From NCBI RefSeq assembly GCF_003173595.1, contig NZ_QGNZ01000004.1, forward strand, positions 496,001 to 560,000: a stretch of 64,000 bases of DNA. The letters are read 5' to 3'. The position numbers and the translations under genes are program-made. Below the pieces are notes generated by a model. The model did not search any database. It had not been told where the DNA came from and saw only the letters and a list, made by a program, of their open reading frames with translations. Source of the DNA: Pedobacter yonginensis. GTDB taxonomy: Bacteria > Bacteroidota > Bacteroidia > Sphingobacteriales > Sphingobacteriaceae. Shown one piece after another: positions 19,425-27,842 of the stretch (positions within the stretch are counted from its first letter, which is position 1; each line of letters opens with the position of its first letter).

Positions 19425-21005
19425 ATGAACTTTTTTAATGCTCAAATTACAAATGTAGAATTCGTTACCCAAAAACTTATACAATTAATTGGCGTAAAGG
19501 TTAATAAGAAAACGATTTCAGAATCTTTAAAAAACCATCCCGACTATCCAAGCTTATTAAGTATTAGTGATTGTTTGACGGAGTTTAAAATAGTCAATCA
19601 AGGATATAATATCTCGCGTTCAGACTATGATCCTGAAGACTTATTGTTCCCTTTCTTGGCTCATTGTAAGGAAGATAACGGCAAATTACTTATAGTTACC
19701 CATATAAACGACGGAATTGTAACTTTTACGGATGAGCATAATAAGAGCGCTAATATAACTGAAGAGGAGTTTTTGAAACGATGGGATGGCATTGCCTTGC
19801 ATGCGGAAAAGACTGCGCAAAGTGGAGAAGTAAATTTCTGGGATAACTATCTAAAGTTTTTTCTCCAAGGCCTTGTTCTACCACTCGGTTCTCTATTGGT
19901 TCTGAGTACGTTGTTTTTTGTATTAGGCTCCGCATCATTTTCATGGCCTAGTGTAGTACTGTGTTTAGTTAAGTTTTTAGGACTTTGTGTGTCTATTTTA
20001 TTATTGATGCAAAGCATTAATTCCAATAATCCATTAATAAAAAACTTATGCGGTTTAGGCGGTAAAAATGATTGTAATGCAATCCTAAAATCAGATGCTT
20101 CCAAAATTACCAGTTGGTTAAGTTGGAGCGAGGTAGGGTTTTTCTATTTTGCTGGGTCATTGCTACAACTTATTTTTAATCCATCATCAATTAACTTTTT
20201 GGCTTGGTTAAATGTTTTTGCTTTGCCCTATACCATTTATTCAATTGGTTATCAGTTGCGCTTTAAAAAATGGTGTGTACTTTGCTGCGTTGTGCAGTTC
20301 CTATTGGTGTTAGAATTTGTTAATGCTTTGGGTTTTGGCCTTTTTACTTTTAGCTTCGGTCTTTCAGCTTTAAACTTCTTTCATTTCGTTATATGTTTCC
20401 TCACTCCAATTCTAATTTGGGCTTTTTTAAAACCATTCTTTTTGAACGCTGTACAGTTAGCACCCATCAAAGAACAGTTGAAAAAATTCAAATACGATTC
20501 TAATCTATTTAACCAAGTGCTTACGAATCAGCCGCGTTATGCCATACATGATGACCTGATGCCGATTACCTTGGGTAACACTAATGCTGAAAATATCATC
20601 ACGATGGTCAGCAACCCTGTTTGTGGGCCTTGCAGCAAGGCTCATAAGTCCATAATGAATTTGCTGGAATCCAGCGATGATTTAAGACTAAACATCATAT
20701 TCAGTACGAACAATGATAATGATGAACGAACGAAAGTTGCGCAACATTTAACGGCTTATGGGAATGTAAATAGCCAGCAAGAGACAGAAAATATTTTGAG
20801 ATATTGGTACGAAGACAGCTTGCAATACAAGCAACTTGCTGAAAAGTACCCCTTAAAATTTAACGGAGAAATTGCCCAGGCGTTAGAAAAACAGAAAAAC
20901 TGGTGTGATATTGCTGAGATGAAATTTACCCCAACTATTCTAATTAATGGTTATAAATTACCAGAACCATATGGTGTAGATGATTTAAAATACCTTGTTA
21001 TATAG
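19425..21005 (+). CDS. C39-like / VKOR / thioredoxin fusion protein
   Basis: 526 residues in three modules. Residues 1-130 resemble a C39 peptidase fold (HPDYPSLLSISDCLTEFKIV, IVTHINDGIVTFTDE) but lack the DCGxxC nucleophile, so this domain is probably non-catalytic. Residues 140-340 are a polytopic VKOR-type domain with loop cysteines 209 and 217 (NLCGLGGKNDCNA) and the quinone-linked CVLC at 284-287. Residues 370-526 are a periplasmic thioredoxin-like domain with CGPC at 400-403. The protein likely oxidises thiols to disulfides in exported peptides, passing electrons to quinones. Such fusions are known beside C39 exporters in Bacteroidota; the role here is inferred. Confidence 0.88.
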   Translation: MNFFNAQITNVEFVTQKLIQLIGVKVNKKTISESLKNHPDYPSLLSISDCLTEFKIVNQGYNISRSDYDPEDLLFPFLAHCKEDNGKLLIVTHINDGIVTFTDEHNKSANITEEEFLKRWDGIALHAEKTAQSGEVNFWDNYLKFFLQGLVLPLGSLLVLSTLFFVLGSASFSWPSVVLCLVKFLGLCVSILLLMQSINSNNPLIKNLCGLGGKNDCNAILKSDASKITSWLSWSEVGFFYFAGSLLQLIFNPSSINFLAWLNVFALPYTIYSIGYQLRFKKWCVLCCVVQFLLVLEFVNALGFGLFTFSFGLSALNFFHFVICFLTPILIWAFLKPFFLNAVQLAPIKEQLKKFKYDSNLFNQVLTNQPRYAIHDDLMPITLGNTNAENIITMVSNPVCGPCSKAHKSIMNLLESSDDLRLNIIFSTNNDNDERTKVAQHLTAYGNVNSQQETENILRYWYEDSLQYKQLAEKYPLKFNGEIAQALEKQKNWCDIAEMKFTPTILINGYKLPEPYGVDDLKYLVI

Positions 21006-21180
21006 TGTTTTTAGAATAATGACTTTATACTAATAGCCTATTGAAAATTTTTTGCGCAAAAATAAGCCTTTCGGTTGCAAACGAATAGCCTAAACAAAAA
21101 TACCGACTAAATCGGTATCGCCTAAGTTGCCCTTGCGTGAATGGACAACATAACTTTAAAAAAAAAGTAAAATTTGAATT

Positions 21181-21384
21181 ATGAAAAAAGCCAAGTTTAC
21201 AAATGAAAATGTTTTAAGTCGTGAACAGCTAAAAAATGTTAATGGAGGAAAAGTTCCTACGGAAGATGCCTGTCTTGCATACGTAACTAATCATTCTTGT
21301 CCAAACACATACGCGACTCTTAATGAGGCAATAGCTGGGTGCGATCAAGGATGTACTGGCATCACTTTAACTTACATTTGTTAA
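21181..21384 (+). CDS. Putative double-glycine-leader precursor peptide 2, cysteine-rich
   Basis: 67 residues. The leader KFTNENVLSREQLKNVNGG ends in a Gly-Gly pair at 22-23 and resembles that of peptide 1. The 44-residue core begins KVPTEDACLAYVTNHSC and has five cysteines (DAC, HSC, GCDQGC, YIC). It directly follows the VKOR-thioredoxin gene and has its own hairpin terminator. The likely fate is cleavage by the C39 exporter and oxidation to disulfide forms; this is inference from motif and context. Confidence 0.75.
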   Translation: MKKAKFTNENVLSREQLKNVNGGKVPTEDACLAYVTNHSCPNTYATLNEAIAGCDQGCTGITLTYIC

Positions 21385-21393
21385 TATTTAATC

Positions 21394-21427
21394 ATAAGAC
21401 GCCTTGAGGAAACAAAGGGCGTCTTAT
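21394..21427 (+). terminator. Hairpin after precursor peptide 2
   Basis: Perfect 10-bp stem ATAAGACGCC (21394-21403) / GGCGTCTTAT (21418-21427) with a 14-nt loop. The T run is weak (TTTG), so it may be only a partial terminator or an RNA-stabilising hairpin. Confidence 0.65.
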
Positions 21428-21454
21428 TTGATAACGATCATTTGATAAATAATT

Positions 21455-22408
21455 ATGAGTAATAGATTTATATCATTGTTCCTTTTTTTGATGTTCTTTT
21501 TTTTAATGGTAAAAGCTCAATCATCAATTCTTGGAAAGGCGGTAAATGTTACCATCAACACTGTAAACTATCAAGATAATCATTTATCAAAATTTTCAGC
21601 GGTTATTGATAGTTTAACAAAAAAAGCTTTAGATTCTATAAAAAAAAGCAACTCTTTGATTGATAAAAGTGAAAAAATAAATGATTCTTGTAGATTAAAA
21701 TTGTTTGTGCAATCAGAAGTTATGGGAACAGAAAAGCTCTATGATTTGCCAGCTGTAGCATATGGTAGATTTGAATATTTTAATCGCATTTCATTGTATA
21801 ATGGCGCAAACAACGTTTTGTTAATGAAGACTGATGATATATATAAAGACTTGCCAGACCTCATTATTAATAATATTAATGAATTATATGATAGAATACA
21901 TAAGATACTAAATAGTCAGTTAAGTATTTTTGTTTTTAGCACTCAGGAGAATCTTTCTTCAATGGTTGATGAAGAAAGAAATGCTATCATTAATTTTAAT
22001 GGAATTGATAGCGAAGATATGAAGATTGATCAAGAAAAGATGATTAATCTTTTAATAAATAATATGCTTATAAATCAGCAGAATAACTTTCACTTCAACT
22101 ACAAGGCAAATTATCCAAATTCAAAAATGAGGCAAAACTCCCATAATGAAAAAGGCGATATCATTAATTTAAATATTAAAGTAGTGAGGGTTAAGGATAA
22201 TTATGTACTGGATTTATTGTTTAAAAGTACGAAAGAATTGAAATTTAGCCAATCTGTCTTTGGTCAAATAGCACAGTCTAGTCCTGTTCGACTATCGTTT
22301 TATATTTCTGGTGATGATGTTTTAAATGGATGCTATACTGATGTGATTTTTGATATAAATAAATCTTTGTATAAGTTTTTACTGTTTAATCTAGAGCCAA
22401 AAAAATAA
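21455..22408 (+). CDS. Hypothetical exported protein within the peptide cluster
   Basis: 317 residues with a signal peptide (MSNRFISLFLFLMFFFLMVK then AQS). The mature protein is Asn/Lys/Ile-rich and alternates helices and strands; I see no catalytic motif and no cysteine pair. A stretch YNGANNVLLMKTDDIYKDLP and the end VLNGCYTDVIFDINKSLYKF are without recognisable family. It lies between peptide 2 and the TlpA-like gene, so it may be part of the system, for example as an immunity or processing factor; that is speculative. Confidence 0.6.
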   Translation: MSNRFISLFLFLMFFFLMVKAQSSILGKAVNVTINTVNYQDNHLSKFSAVIDSLTKKALDSIKKSNSLIDKSEKINDSCRLKLFVQSEVMGTEKLYDLPAVAYGRFEYFNRISLYNGANNVLLMKTDDIYKDLPDLIINNINELYDRIHKILNSQLSIFVFSTQENLSSMVDEERNAIINFNGIDSEDMKIDQEKMINLLINNMLINQQNNFHFNYKANYPNSKMRQNSHNEKGDIINLNIKVVRVKDNYVLDLLFKSTKELKFSQSVFGQIAQSSPVRLSFYISGDDVLNGCYTDVIFDINKSLYKFLLFNLEPKK

Positions 22409-22664
22409 TTAAAAATTTACTTCAACGAAATTCACATTTTACCTAAATACCAATACAAAAGATGCCGCTCTACTTATTTAATAATCGACACGAAATAATA
22501 ATACTAAGCTAACATCCAACGATAGCAAGTTCAGAATTTCATAGCATCAACAAGGGGTAAGGAGGTATTAAGCTAAGATAATACTTTTATAACCTACGTT
22601 GACAGGAACCTACACTACACAGTTTCCTTGATCGACATAACAATATTTTTATTAATCTAATACT

Positions 22665-23837
22665 ATGATTAGAATTCTATTATTTCTGTATCTAGTCCAA
22701 TTTGGATTGGTCGGATATGCACAAAAAAAGAAGTTTATTTTAAACGGCGAAGTGATTGGAGAACAAAAATTTAAAAATGCATTTTTATTCGACAATAACT
22801 ATAACCAAATAGGTAAGCGACGAATTATTGAAGGTTTTTTTTCGTTTACTGGAGAATATTTTTCAGAACAACCAGACGAGTTTGGCGAAATAGGTTTGGG
22901 GACTTTATTGTTGAGCAATTTGGACACAGTCTTAAATGAGGAATCCTTGTTCCCCTCAAAGCCATTTGTCAGAATGCTAATAATGGAGCCAAACATTAAT
23001 GTTCCTTACATTTCCTCTAAAAATAAATTTCTCGTTACCGGAGGTAAGCTCAATGAAGTGCAGAACTTATTCTATGAAAACGATTACCTATATAAGAATA
23101 AGACTGATAGTGCTTTTACCTCTATTGATGTGAAGTTAAAAAATGATGTTTTAAATAAGCAAGAGAAGAAGAAGATTAAAAGACAGTTGTTTAGTGAGCA
23201 AAAGGCACTAGAATTTTACTTGATTGAGAAAAATAAAGATTCAAGGGTTGCCATGTTTAATTTTAACGATTTTACATCTATCCCAATTGTGCCTATAGAG
23301 AAGTGTTTTACCCTTTATCATTCATTCCCCGACAGCTTAAAAAAAAGCAAGTATGGTAGTCATACGCTAAGTTTGATGGAGGACTTGGCCGAGCAAATGA
23401 AACCGAGCTTAAAAACGGCAAATCGTATGCCTTTTTTTACACTTGTAAATACCGAGAATAAAGTTCTTAATAGCAAAGATTTGCTGAATAAATATACTTT
23501 GATAGATTTTTGGGCCAGTTGGTGCAATCCGTGTAGGGCAGAGGCCCCAAATTTGAAACTCGCTTATCAAAAATATCACAAAAAAGGTTTTAATATTATT
23601 TCCATATCAATCGATGCAGAGAAGGATAAACTTAAGTGGTTAACTGCAATTAAGGTAGATAAGATTGAAGATTTCATTAATTTATTTAATCCTGGAGCAG
23701 CATCGGGAATAGGAAAAGAATTAAATATAAATGCCATTCCCGCGAATTACCTTATTGATAGTAAAGGAAATGTTGTTGGCCTTAATTTACGAGGAAGTGA
23801 TTTAGAAAATAGATTAGCTCAACTTTTCAAGGAATGA
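22665..23837 (+). CDS. DUF4369-TlpA-type thioredoxin-family protein
   Basis: 390 residues with signal peptide MIRILLFLYLVQFGLVGYAQ. The N-terminal part (KKKFILNGEVIGEQKFKNAF) matches the DUF4369 module usual in Bacteroidota. The C-terminal 130 residues are a TlpA/AhpC-TSA thioredoxin fold with WASWCNPCRAEAP, the active-site cysteines being 287 and 290, and the cis-Pro region NAIPANYLID. A periplasmic thiol reductant or oxidant, probably acting on the cluster's cysteine-rich peptides or on the other redox proteins. A 256-bp gap upstream holds nothing that I recognise. Confidence 0.87.
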   Translation: MIRILLFLYLVQFGLVGYAQKKKFILNGEVIGEQKFKNAFLFDNNYNQIGKRRIIEGFFSFTGEYFSEQPDEFGEIGLGTLLLSNLDTVLNEESLFPSKPFVRMLIMEPNINVPYISSKNKFLVTGGKLNEVQNLFYENDYLYKNKTDSAFTSIDVKLKNDVLNKQEKKKIKRQLFSEQKALEFYLIEKNKDSRVAMFNFNDFTSIPIVPIEKCFTLYHSFPDSLKKSKYGSHTLSLMEDLAEQMKPSLKTANRMPFFTLVNTENKVLNSKDLLNKYTLIDFWASWCNPCRAEAPNLKLAYQKYHKKGFNIISISIDAEKDKLKWLTAIKVDKIEDFINLFNPGAASGIGKELNINAIPANYLIDSKGNVVGLNLRGSDLENRLAQLFKE

Positions 23838-23858
23838 AGAAATCTGAGAAATTAAAAT

Positions 23859-23999
23859 ATGAAAAATAGATCAAAAATCCACAAAATCATGGCTGATAGT
23901 GGTGGAGATTATTACAAATGTTGTAACTACCAAAATTGTACTTCGCATGGTGGCAGCTGCTATGTTCCAAGTAATGCGAAGGGAACTTGCAATAGTTGA
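23859..23999 (+). CDS. Putative precursor peptide 3 (46 aa, cysteine-rich)
   Basis: A 46-codon gene in the gap between the TlpA-like gene and the thioredoxin-like gene. The product begins MKNRSKIHKIMADSGG, with a possible cleavage after the Gly-Gly at 15-16, and the core DYYKCCNYQNCTSHGGSCYV ends KGTCNS, giving five cysteines in 30 residues. This resembles Bacteroidota natural-product precursors of the GG class. A short upstream frame, MKKSEKLKYEK (starting 23834), overlaps out of frame; it may be the true leader start if one base was gained in between. Context strongly supports a precursor. Confidence 0.6.
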   Translation: MKNRSKIHKIMADSGGDYYKCCNYQNCTSHGGSCYVPSNAKGTCNS

Positions 24000-24067
24000 T
24001 GGAAATGCGCTGCTTAAATAGTTTTCGGTCACTTAGAAATAAGGGACCCCGTTATTAAGATAAACTT

Positions 24068-25363
24068 ATGACTTTTATGAAGACATCAATAATAATTATT
24101 GGCTTCTTGTTCTTACTGAAAATTGTCAGCGCCCAAGATAACAGTAGTAAAACAAACTTTGAGAACAAACTCAGTTGGGAGCAAATTAGGTTAAAAGCCG
24201 CAGAAGCCAATAAATTTATTTTTCTTGACTTCCAAACATCTTGGTGTGCACCTTGCAAACGCATGGAGTCGGAAATATTTGTTCAGGACTCGGTAGCATC
24301 TGCATTGAACAAAAACTTTATTGCGGCACGTTATCAGTGCGATACTACACAAAATGATAGTCAAGAAACCAAAAGCAGATATCCTGAAGCATTGAAATTG
24401 GAGAAGGAATTGGGCGTGGAGGGTTATCCATCTTTTATCATTTTAAGTGCAAACGGTGAAATAGTCCATAGGATAGTGGGTTATAGGAATGCTACCGATT
24501 TTATCAGTGAGCTTGAGATGGCACTGCATCCAGAAACACAATATACTGGGCTAACTACACAATACAATAATGGAAAGCGAGATGCAGATTTTCTTTTGAA
24601 GCTTATTAACACGGCTACTAGGGTAAATGATTATGTTAAGCTGAATACTTATATAAACAGCTATCTCAAAACCCAAAAAAATCTTTTGACAAAAAAGAAT
24701 ATTGAATTTATTGTAATGGCAACAAAGAAAAGTACAGACATAGGTTTTAATCTGTTATCCCGTTATCCACAAAGAATTAATGCGGTGGTAGGTAAAGGTA
24801 AAGCTGAAGATATAGTTTCAGAAATTGTTTTCAATGAAGTCGCTATTTCTCACATCAGAGTAAGAGGGAAAGCTGAATTTAAGCCAGAGGCAATGATGAC
24901 AATTTATAGTGGTGAAATTAAAAGAAGTGTTAATTGGAGTGAGTTGAAAAAAATAATGGATAGGAGATATCCGAAATTTTCATCAAGCATAATAAACTAT
25001 ACTAAATTGAACTACTATAGTTGGAACAAGGAATGGGAAAACCTTATAAAAGTAATCACCTCTCAATTACGTCAAAACATCTTAACCAATAAAACTTTTG
25101 AGAGAGCGGCTCAGGACATTTTATTTGGTTGTGATGATCAAAAATTAATTATGAACGTATTAAATTGGTATGATGTAAAATCCCTCCCTGTAAGCAAATA
25201 TAGTTTCTGGACAAAATCAGACTTACTTTTTAAGATTGGTAAAACTAAAGAAGCCGTGTTTGAGCTAGAGGCTCATAAAAGTGAGGCCGATTCTTACCAA
25301 AATAAATCAATTGAAAATGCGATTAAAAAAATGCAGATGGGCAAGAGCAGGTGGGATGATTAA
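24068..25363 (+). CDS. Exported thioredoxin-like protein with long C-terminal domain
   Basis: 431 residues (or 428 from the in-frame ATG at 24077, which gives the neater signal peptide MKTSIIIIGFLFLLKIVSAQ). A thioredoxin_7-type domain occupies about residues 35-165: ANKFIFLDFQTSWCAPCKRM with active-site cysteines 60 and 63, and VEGYPSFIIL with the cis-Pro. The remaining 260 residues are helical and repeat-like, without a family I know. It is the third thiol-redox protein of the cluster and lies just after peptide 3, so it could reduce or isomerise disulfides in the exported peptides. Confidence 0.83.
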   Translation: MTFMKTSIIIIGFLFLLKIVSAQDNSSKTNFENKLSWEQIRLKAAEANKFIFLDFQTSWCAPCKRMESEIFVQDSVASALNKNFIAARYQCDTTQNDSQETKSRYPEALKLEKELGVEGYPSFIILSANGEIVHRIVGYRNATDFISELEMALHPETQYTGLTTQYNNGKRDADFLLKLINTATRVNDYVKLNTYINSYLKTQKNLLTKKNIEFIVMATKKSTDIGFNLLSRYPQRINAVVGKGKAEDIVSEIVFNEVAISHIRVRGKAEFKPEAMMTIYSGEIKRSVNWSELKKIMDRRYPKFSSSIINYTKLNYYSWNKEWENLIKVITSQLRQNILTNKTFERAAQDILFGCDDQKLIMNVLNWYDVKSLPVSKYSFWTKSDLLFKIGKTKEAVFELEAHKSEADSYQNKSIENAIKKMQMGKSRWDD

Positions 25364-25635
25364 CTCATCGGCTATCTACCTGATTTCCTTCGGCTAATAT
25401 TGTAACGGAACGTTCTGAGGCGATACCTCAATCAGATAGATAAGACACAGCATATTCGGTCATGGAATGTACTGAAAATGAGGATTGGCATTGAGGATCT
25501 CTAAAAAATTAGAAATATTTTTTAACTCTAATAAGGCTAGGCCCAAGCGATGTAACTGCTATATAGGTGGGTACACTATTCTGTTAACAACTTCCTTGAT
25601 TTACATCAAAACATACAAAATAATTAAATTGATAA

Positions 25636-27840
25636 TTGAAAAAATTCCCATTTTACAAACAGCCAGATTCTAAAGATTGCGGCCCTACCTGCTTAAGGAT
25701 AGTTGCTAAATATTATAATAAAGTTATCCCCTTACAGCAGGTTCGAAATTTAAGCGAAACCACGAGAGAGGGCAGCAGTTTGTTAGGCCTAAGCGATGCT
25801 GCGGAAAATATTGGTTTTAAATCTTTAGGTGTAAAGATTAATTTTGAAATACTGAAAAATGAGGTGTCAATGCCATGTATTGTGCATTGGAATAAAGTGC
25901 ATTTTGTGGTGGTTTATAAAATTGATAAACAGGATAAGGTTCATATATCCGATCCAAGCTACGGGCTTATAACCTACAGTAAACAGGAATTTTTAAAATT
26001 TTGGATTGGTAATAATGCACATGAAAAAACTGAAGAGGGTGTTGCTTTATTGTTAGAAACCACTCCAAAATTCAGCAAGAGCATTTGGGAGGATACGAAT
26101 TCTAAAACTAGTTTTTCCTTCCTTTTTGCATACTTAAATAAGTACAAAAGCCTGGTTTTACAGTTAATTATTGGTTTAGCTGCTGGTAGTTTATTTTCAT
26201 TAATTTTTCCTTTTCTTACTCAAAGTATTGTAGATATTGGAATTCAGAATCAAGATTTGAATTTTATTTACTTGGTTCTTGCGGCCCAGGTTATGTTATT
26301 TATAGGCAGTTCATCCATAGAAATTATCAGAAGTTGGATACTGCTTCATTTAAGTACTCGAATAAATATCTCAATAGTATCTGATTTTTTCATTAAGCTA
26401 ATGAAACTACCCATTGGCTTTTTCGATACACGCATGACAGGCGATATCATGCAACGCATAAATGATCACCACAGAATTGAGCAATTTCTCACAAATGCTA
26501 CATTAAGTACGCTTTTTTCGTTGTTCAATTTCATTGTATTCAGTTGTATTTTAGCTTATTACAATATATATATATTCTTGGTTTTTTTATTTTCAAGCTT
26601 ATGCTACTTAGGTTGGATATTGTTTTTCCTTAAAAAGAGAAGAGAGCTAGATTATAAACGATTTTCGCAGGTTTCAGAAGAACAAAGCAAAGTGATCGAA
26701 CTGGTAAACGGAATGCAGGAGATTAAAATTCATAATGCCGAGAAACAGAAGCGTTGGGCTTGGGAATTTGTCCAAATCAAGCTTTTTAAAGTTGGAATGC
26801 AGGCCCTTACCCTGGAGCAATATCAAAGTGTCGGATCGAGCCTGATTAATCAATTGAAAAACATTGTCATCACATTTTTATCAGCTTCATTGGTAATTAA
26901 GGGCGACCTAACCTTAGGTATGATGCTTTCCGTTCAATATATCATTGGACAATTAGATGCTCCATTATCTCAAATGGTAAACTTTTTTAGACAAATGCAA
27001 GATGCCAAAATAAGTTTAGAAAGACTGGGAGAAATTCACGATAAACAAGATGAAGAACCACTATCTCCAGATGGATCAACAGATAAAATACACGATATAG
27101 AAATTGCAGATATTGAACTTAAAAACCTAAGTTTTAGATATACAGGTTCGCCAGACTTTGTGGTGGATAACATTAGTTTTGTTATTCCAAAACAGAAAAC
27201 TACAGCTATCGTAGGTGCTAGTGGAAGCGGTAAAACTACCTTGATGAAGTTGTTAATGAAATTTTACGATCCTGTTGTTGGAGAGGTTAAGGTCGGTCAT
27301 CATAATTTAATAAATCTTTCTCAAAAGTCTTGGCGAGATCTCTGTGGAGTAGTGATGCAGGATGGCTTCATCTTTAATGATACAATTGCCAACAATATTG
27401 CTATAGGCGAAGACTTTATCGATAAAAAACGATTGTTGCAAGCTGTAGAAACAGCCAACATAAAGGAATACATTGAAAGTTTACCGCTCAGTTACAACTC
27501 GAAAATTGGAAACGAAGGGATTGGAATGAGTGGAGGACAAAGGCAAAGAATATTAATTGCAAGAGCTGTATATAAAAACCCTGCATATATTTTCTTTGAT
27601 GAAGCAACATCTGCATTAGATGCAAATACAGAAAAGGTAATTATCGAAAATTTAAATGAGTTTTTAAAAAACAAGACGGCTGTTATTGTAGCCCATAGGC
27701 TAAGCACGGTTAAGCACGCCGATAAAATTATTGTTATGGATAAGGGAAAGATTATTGAGGAAGGCACACATAAGGATTTAGTTGCATTGAGAGGTGAATA
27801 TTATAGATTGGTTAAAAATCAATTAGAGTTAGGAAATTAA
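25636..27840 (+). CDS. Peptidase C39 domain-containing ABC exporter
   Basis: 734 residues from a TTG at 25636; two stop codons directly precede it in frame and no early ATG exists, so TTG is the only credible start. The N-terminal C39 peptidase has KDCGPTC (Cys15), His89 (VHFVVVY) and Asp106 (SDPSYG). Six membrane helices follow (about 165-440). The ATPase shows Walker A GASGSGKTT (about 527-535), signature MSGGQRQR and Walker B FFDEATSALD. It cleaves double-glycine leaders while pumping peptides across the inner membrane. The gene stops 2 bp before the HlyD gene, so the two are translated together. Confidence 0.94.
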   Translation: MKKFPFYKQPDSKDCGPTCLRIVAKYYNKVIPLQQVRNLSETTREGSSLLGLSDAAENIGFKSLGVKINFEILKNEVSMPCIVHWNKVHFVVVYKIDKQDKVHISDPSYGLITYSKQEFLKFWIGNNAHEKTEEGVALLLETTPKFSKSIWEDTNSKTSFSFLFAYLNKYKSLVLQLIIGLAAGSLFSLIFPFLTQSIVDIGIQNQDLNFIYLVLAAQVMLFIGSSSIEIIRSWILLHLSTRINISIVSDFFIKLMKLPIGFFDTRMTGDIMQRINDHHRIEQFLTNATLSTLFSLFNFIVFSCILAYYNIYIFLVFLFSSLCYLGWILFFLKKRRELDYKRFSQVSEEQSKVIELVNGMQEIKIHNAEKQKRWAWEFVQIKLFKVGMQALTLEQYQSVGSSLINQLKNIVITFLSASLVIKGDLTLGMMLSVQYIIGQLDAPLSQMVNFFRQMQDAKISLERLGEIHDKQDEEPLSPDGSTDKIHDIEIADIELKNLSFRYTGSPDFVVDNISFVIPKQKTTAIVGASGSGKTTLMKLLMKFYDPVVGEVKVGHHNLINLSQKSWRDLCGVVMQDGFIFNDTIANNIAIGEDFIDKKRLLQAVETANIKEYIESLPLSYNSKIGNEGIGMSGGQRQRILIARAVYKNPAYIFFDEATSALDANTEKVIIENLNEFLKNKTAVIVAHRLSTVKHADKIIVMDKGKIIEEGTHKDLVALRGEYYRLVKNQLELGN

Positions 27841-27842
27841 AT

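Noticed and set aside
24056..24264. 69-aa minus-strand frame over the thioredoxin gene start
   Set aside because: Shadow of the confident plus-strand thioredoxin gene.
25485..25673. 62-aa frame before the C39 exporter, with some cysteines
   Set aside because: It starts at TTG, overlaps the exporter start out of frame and has no leader-like segment; insufficient evidence for a fourth peptide.
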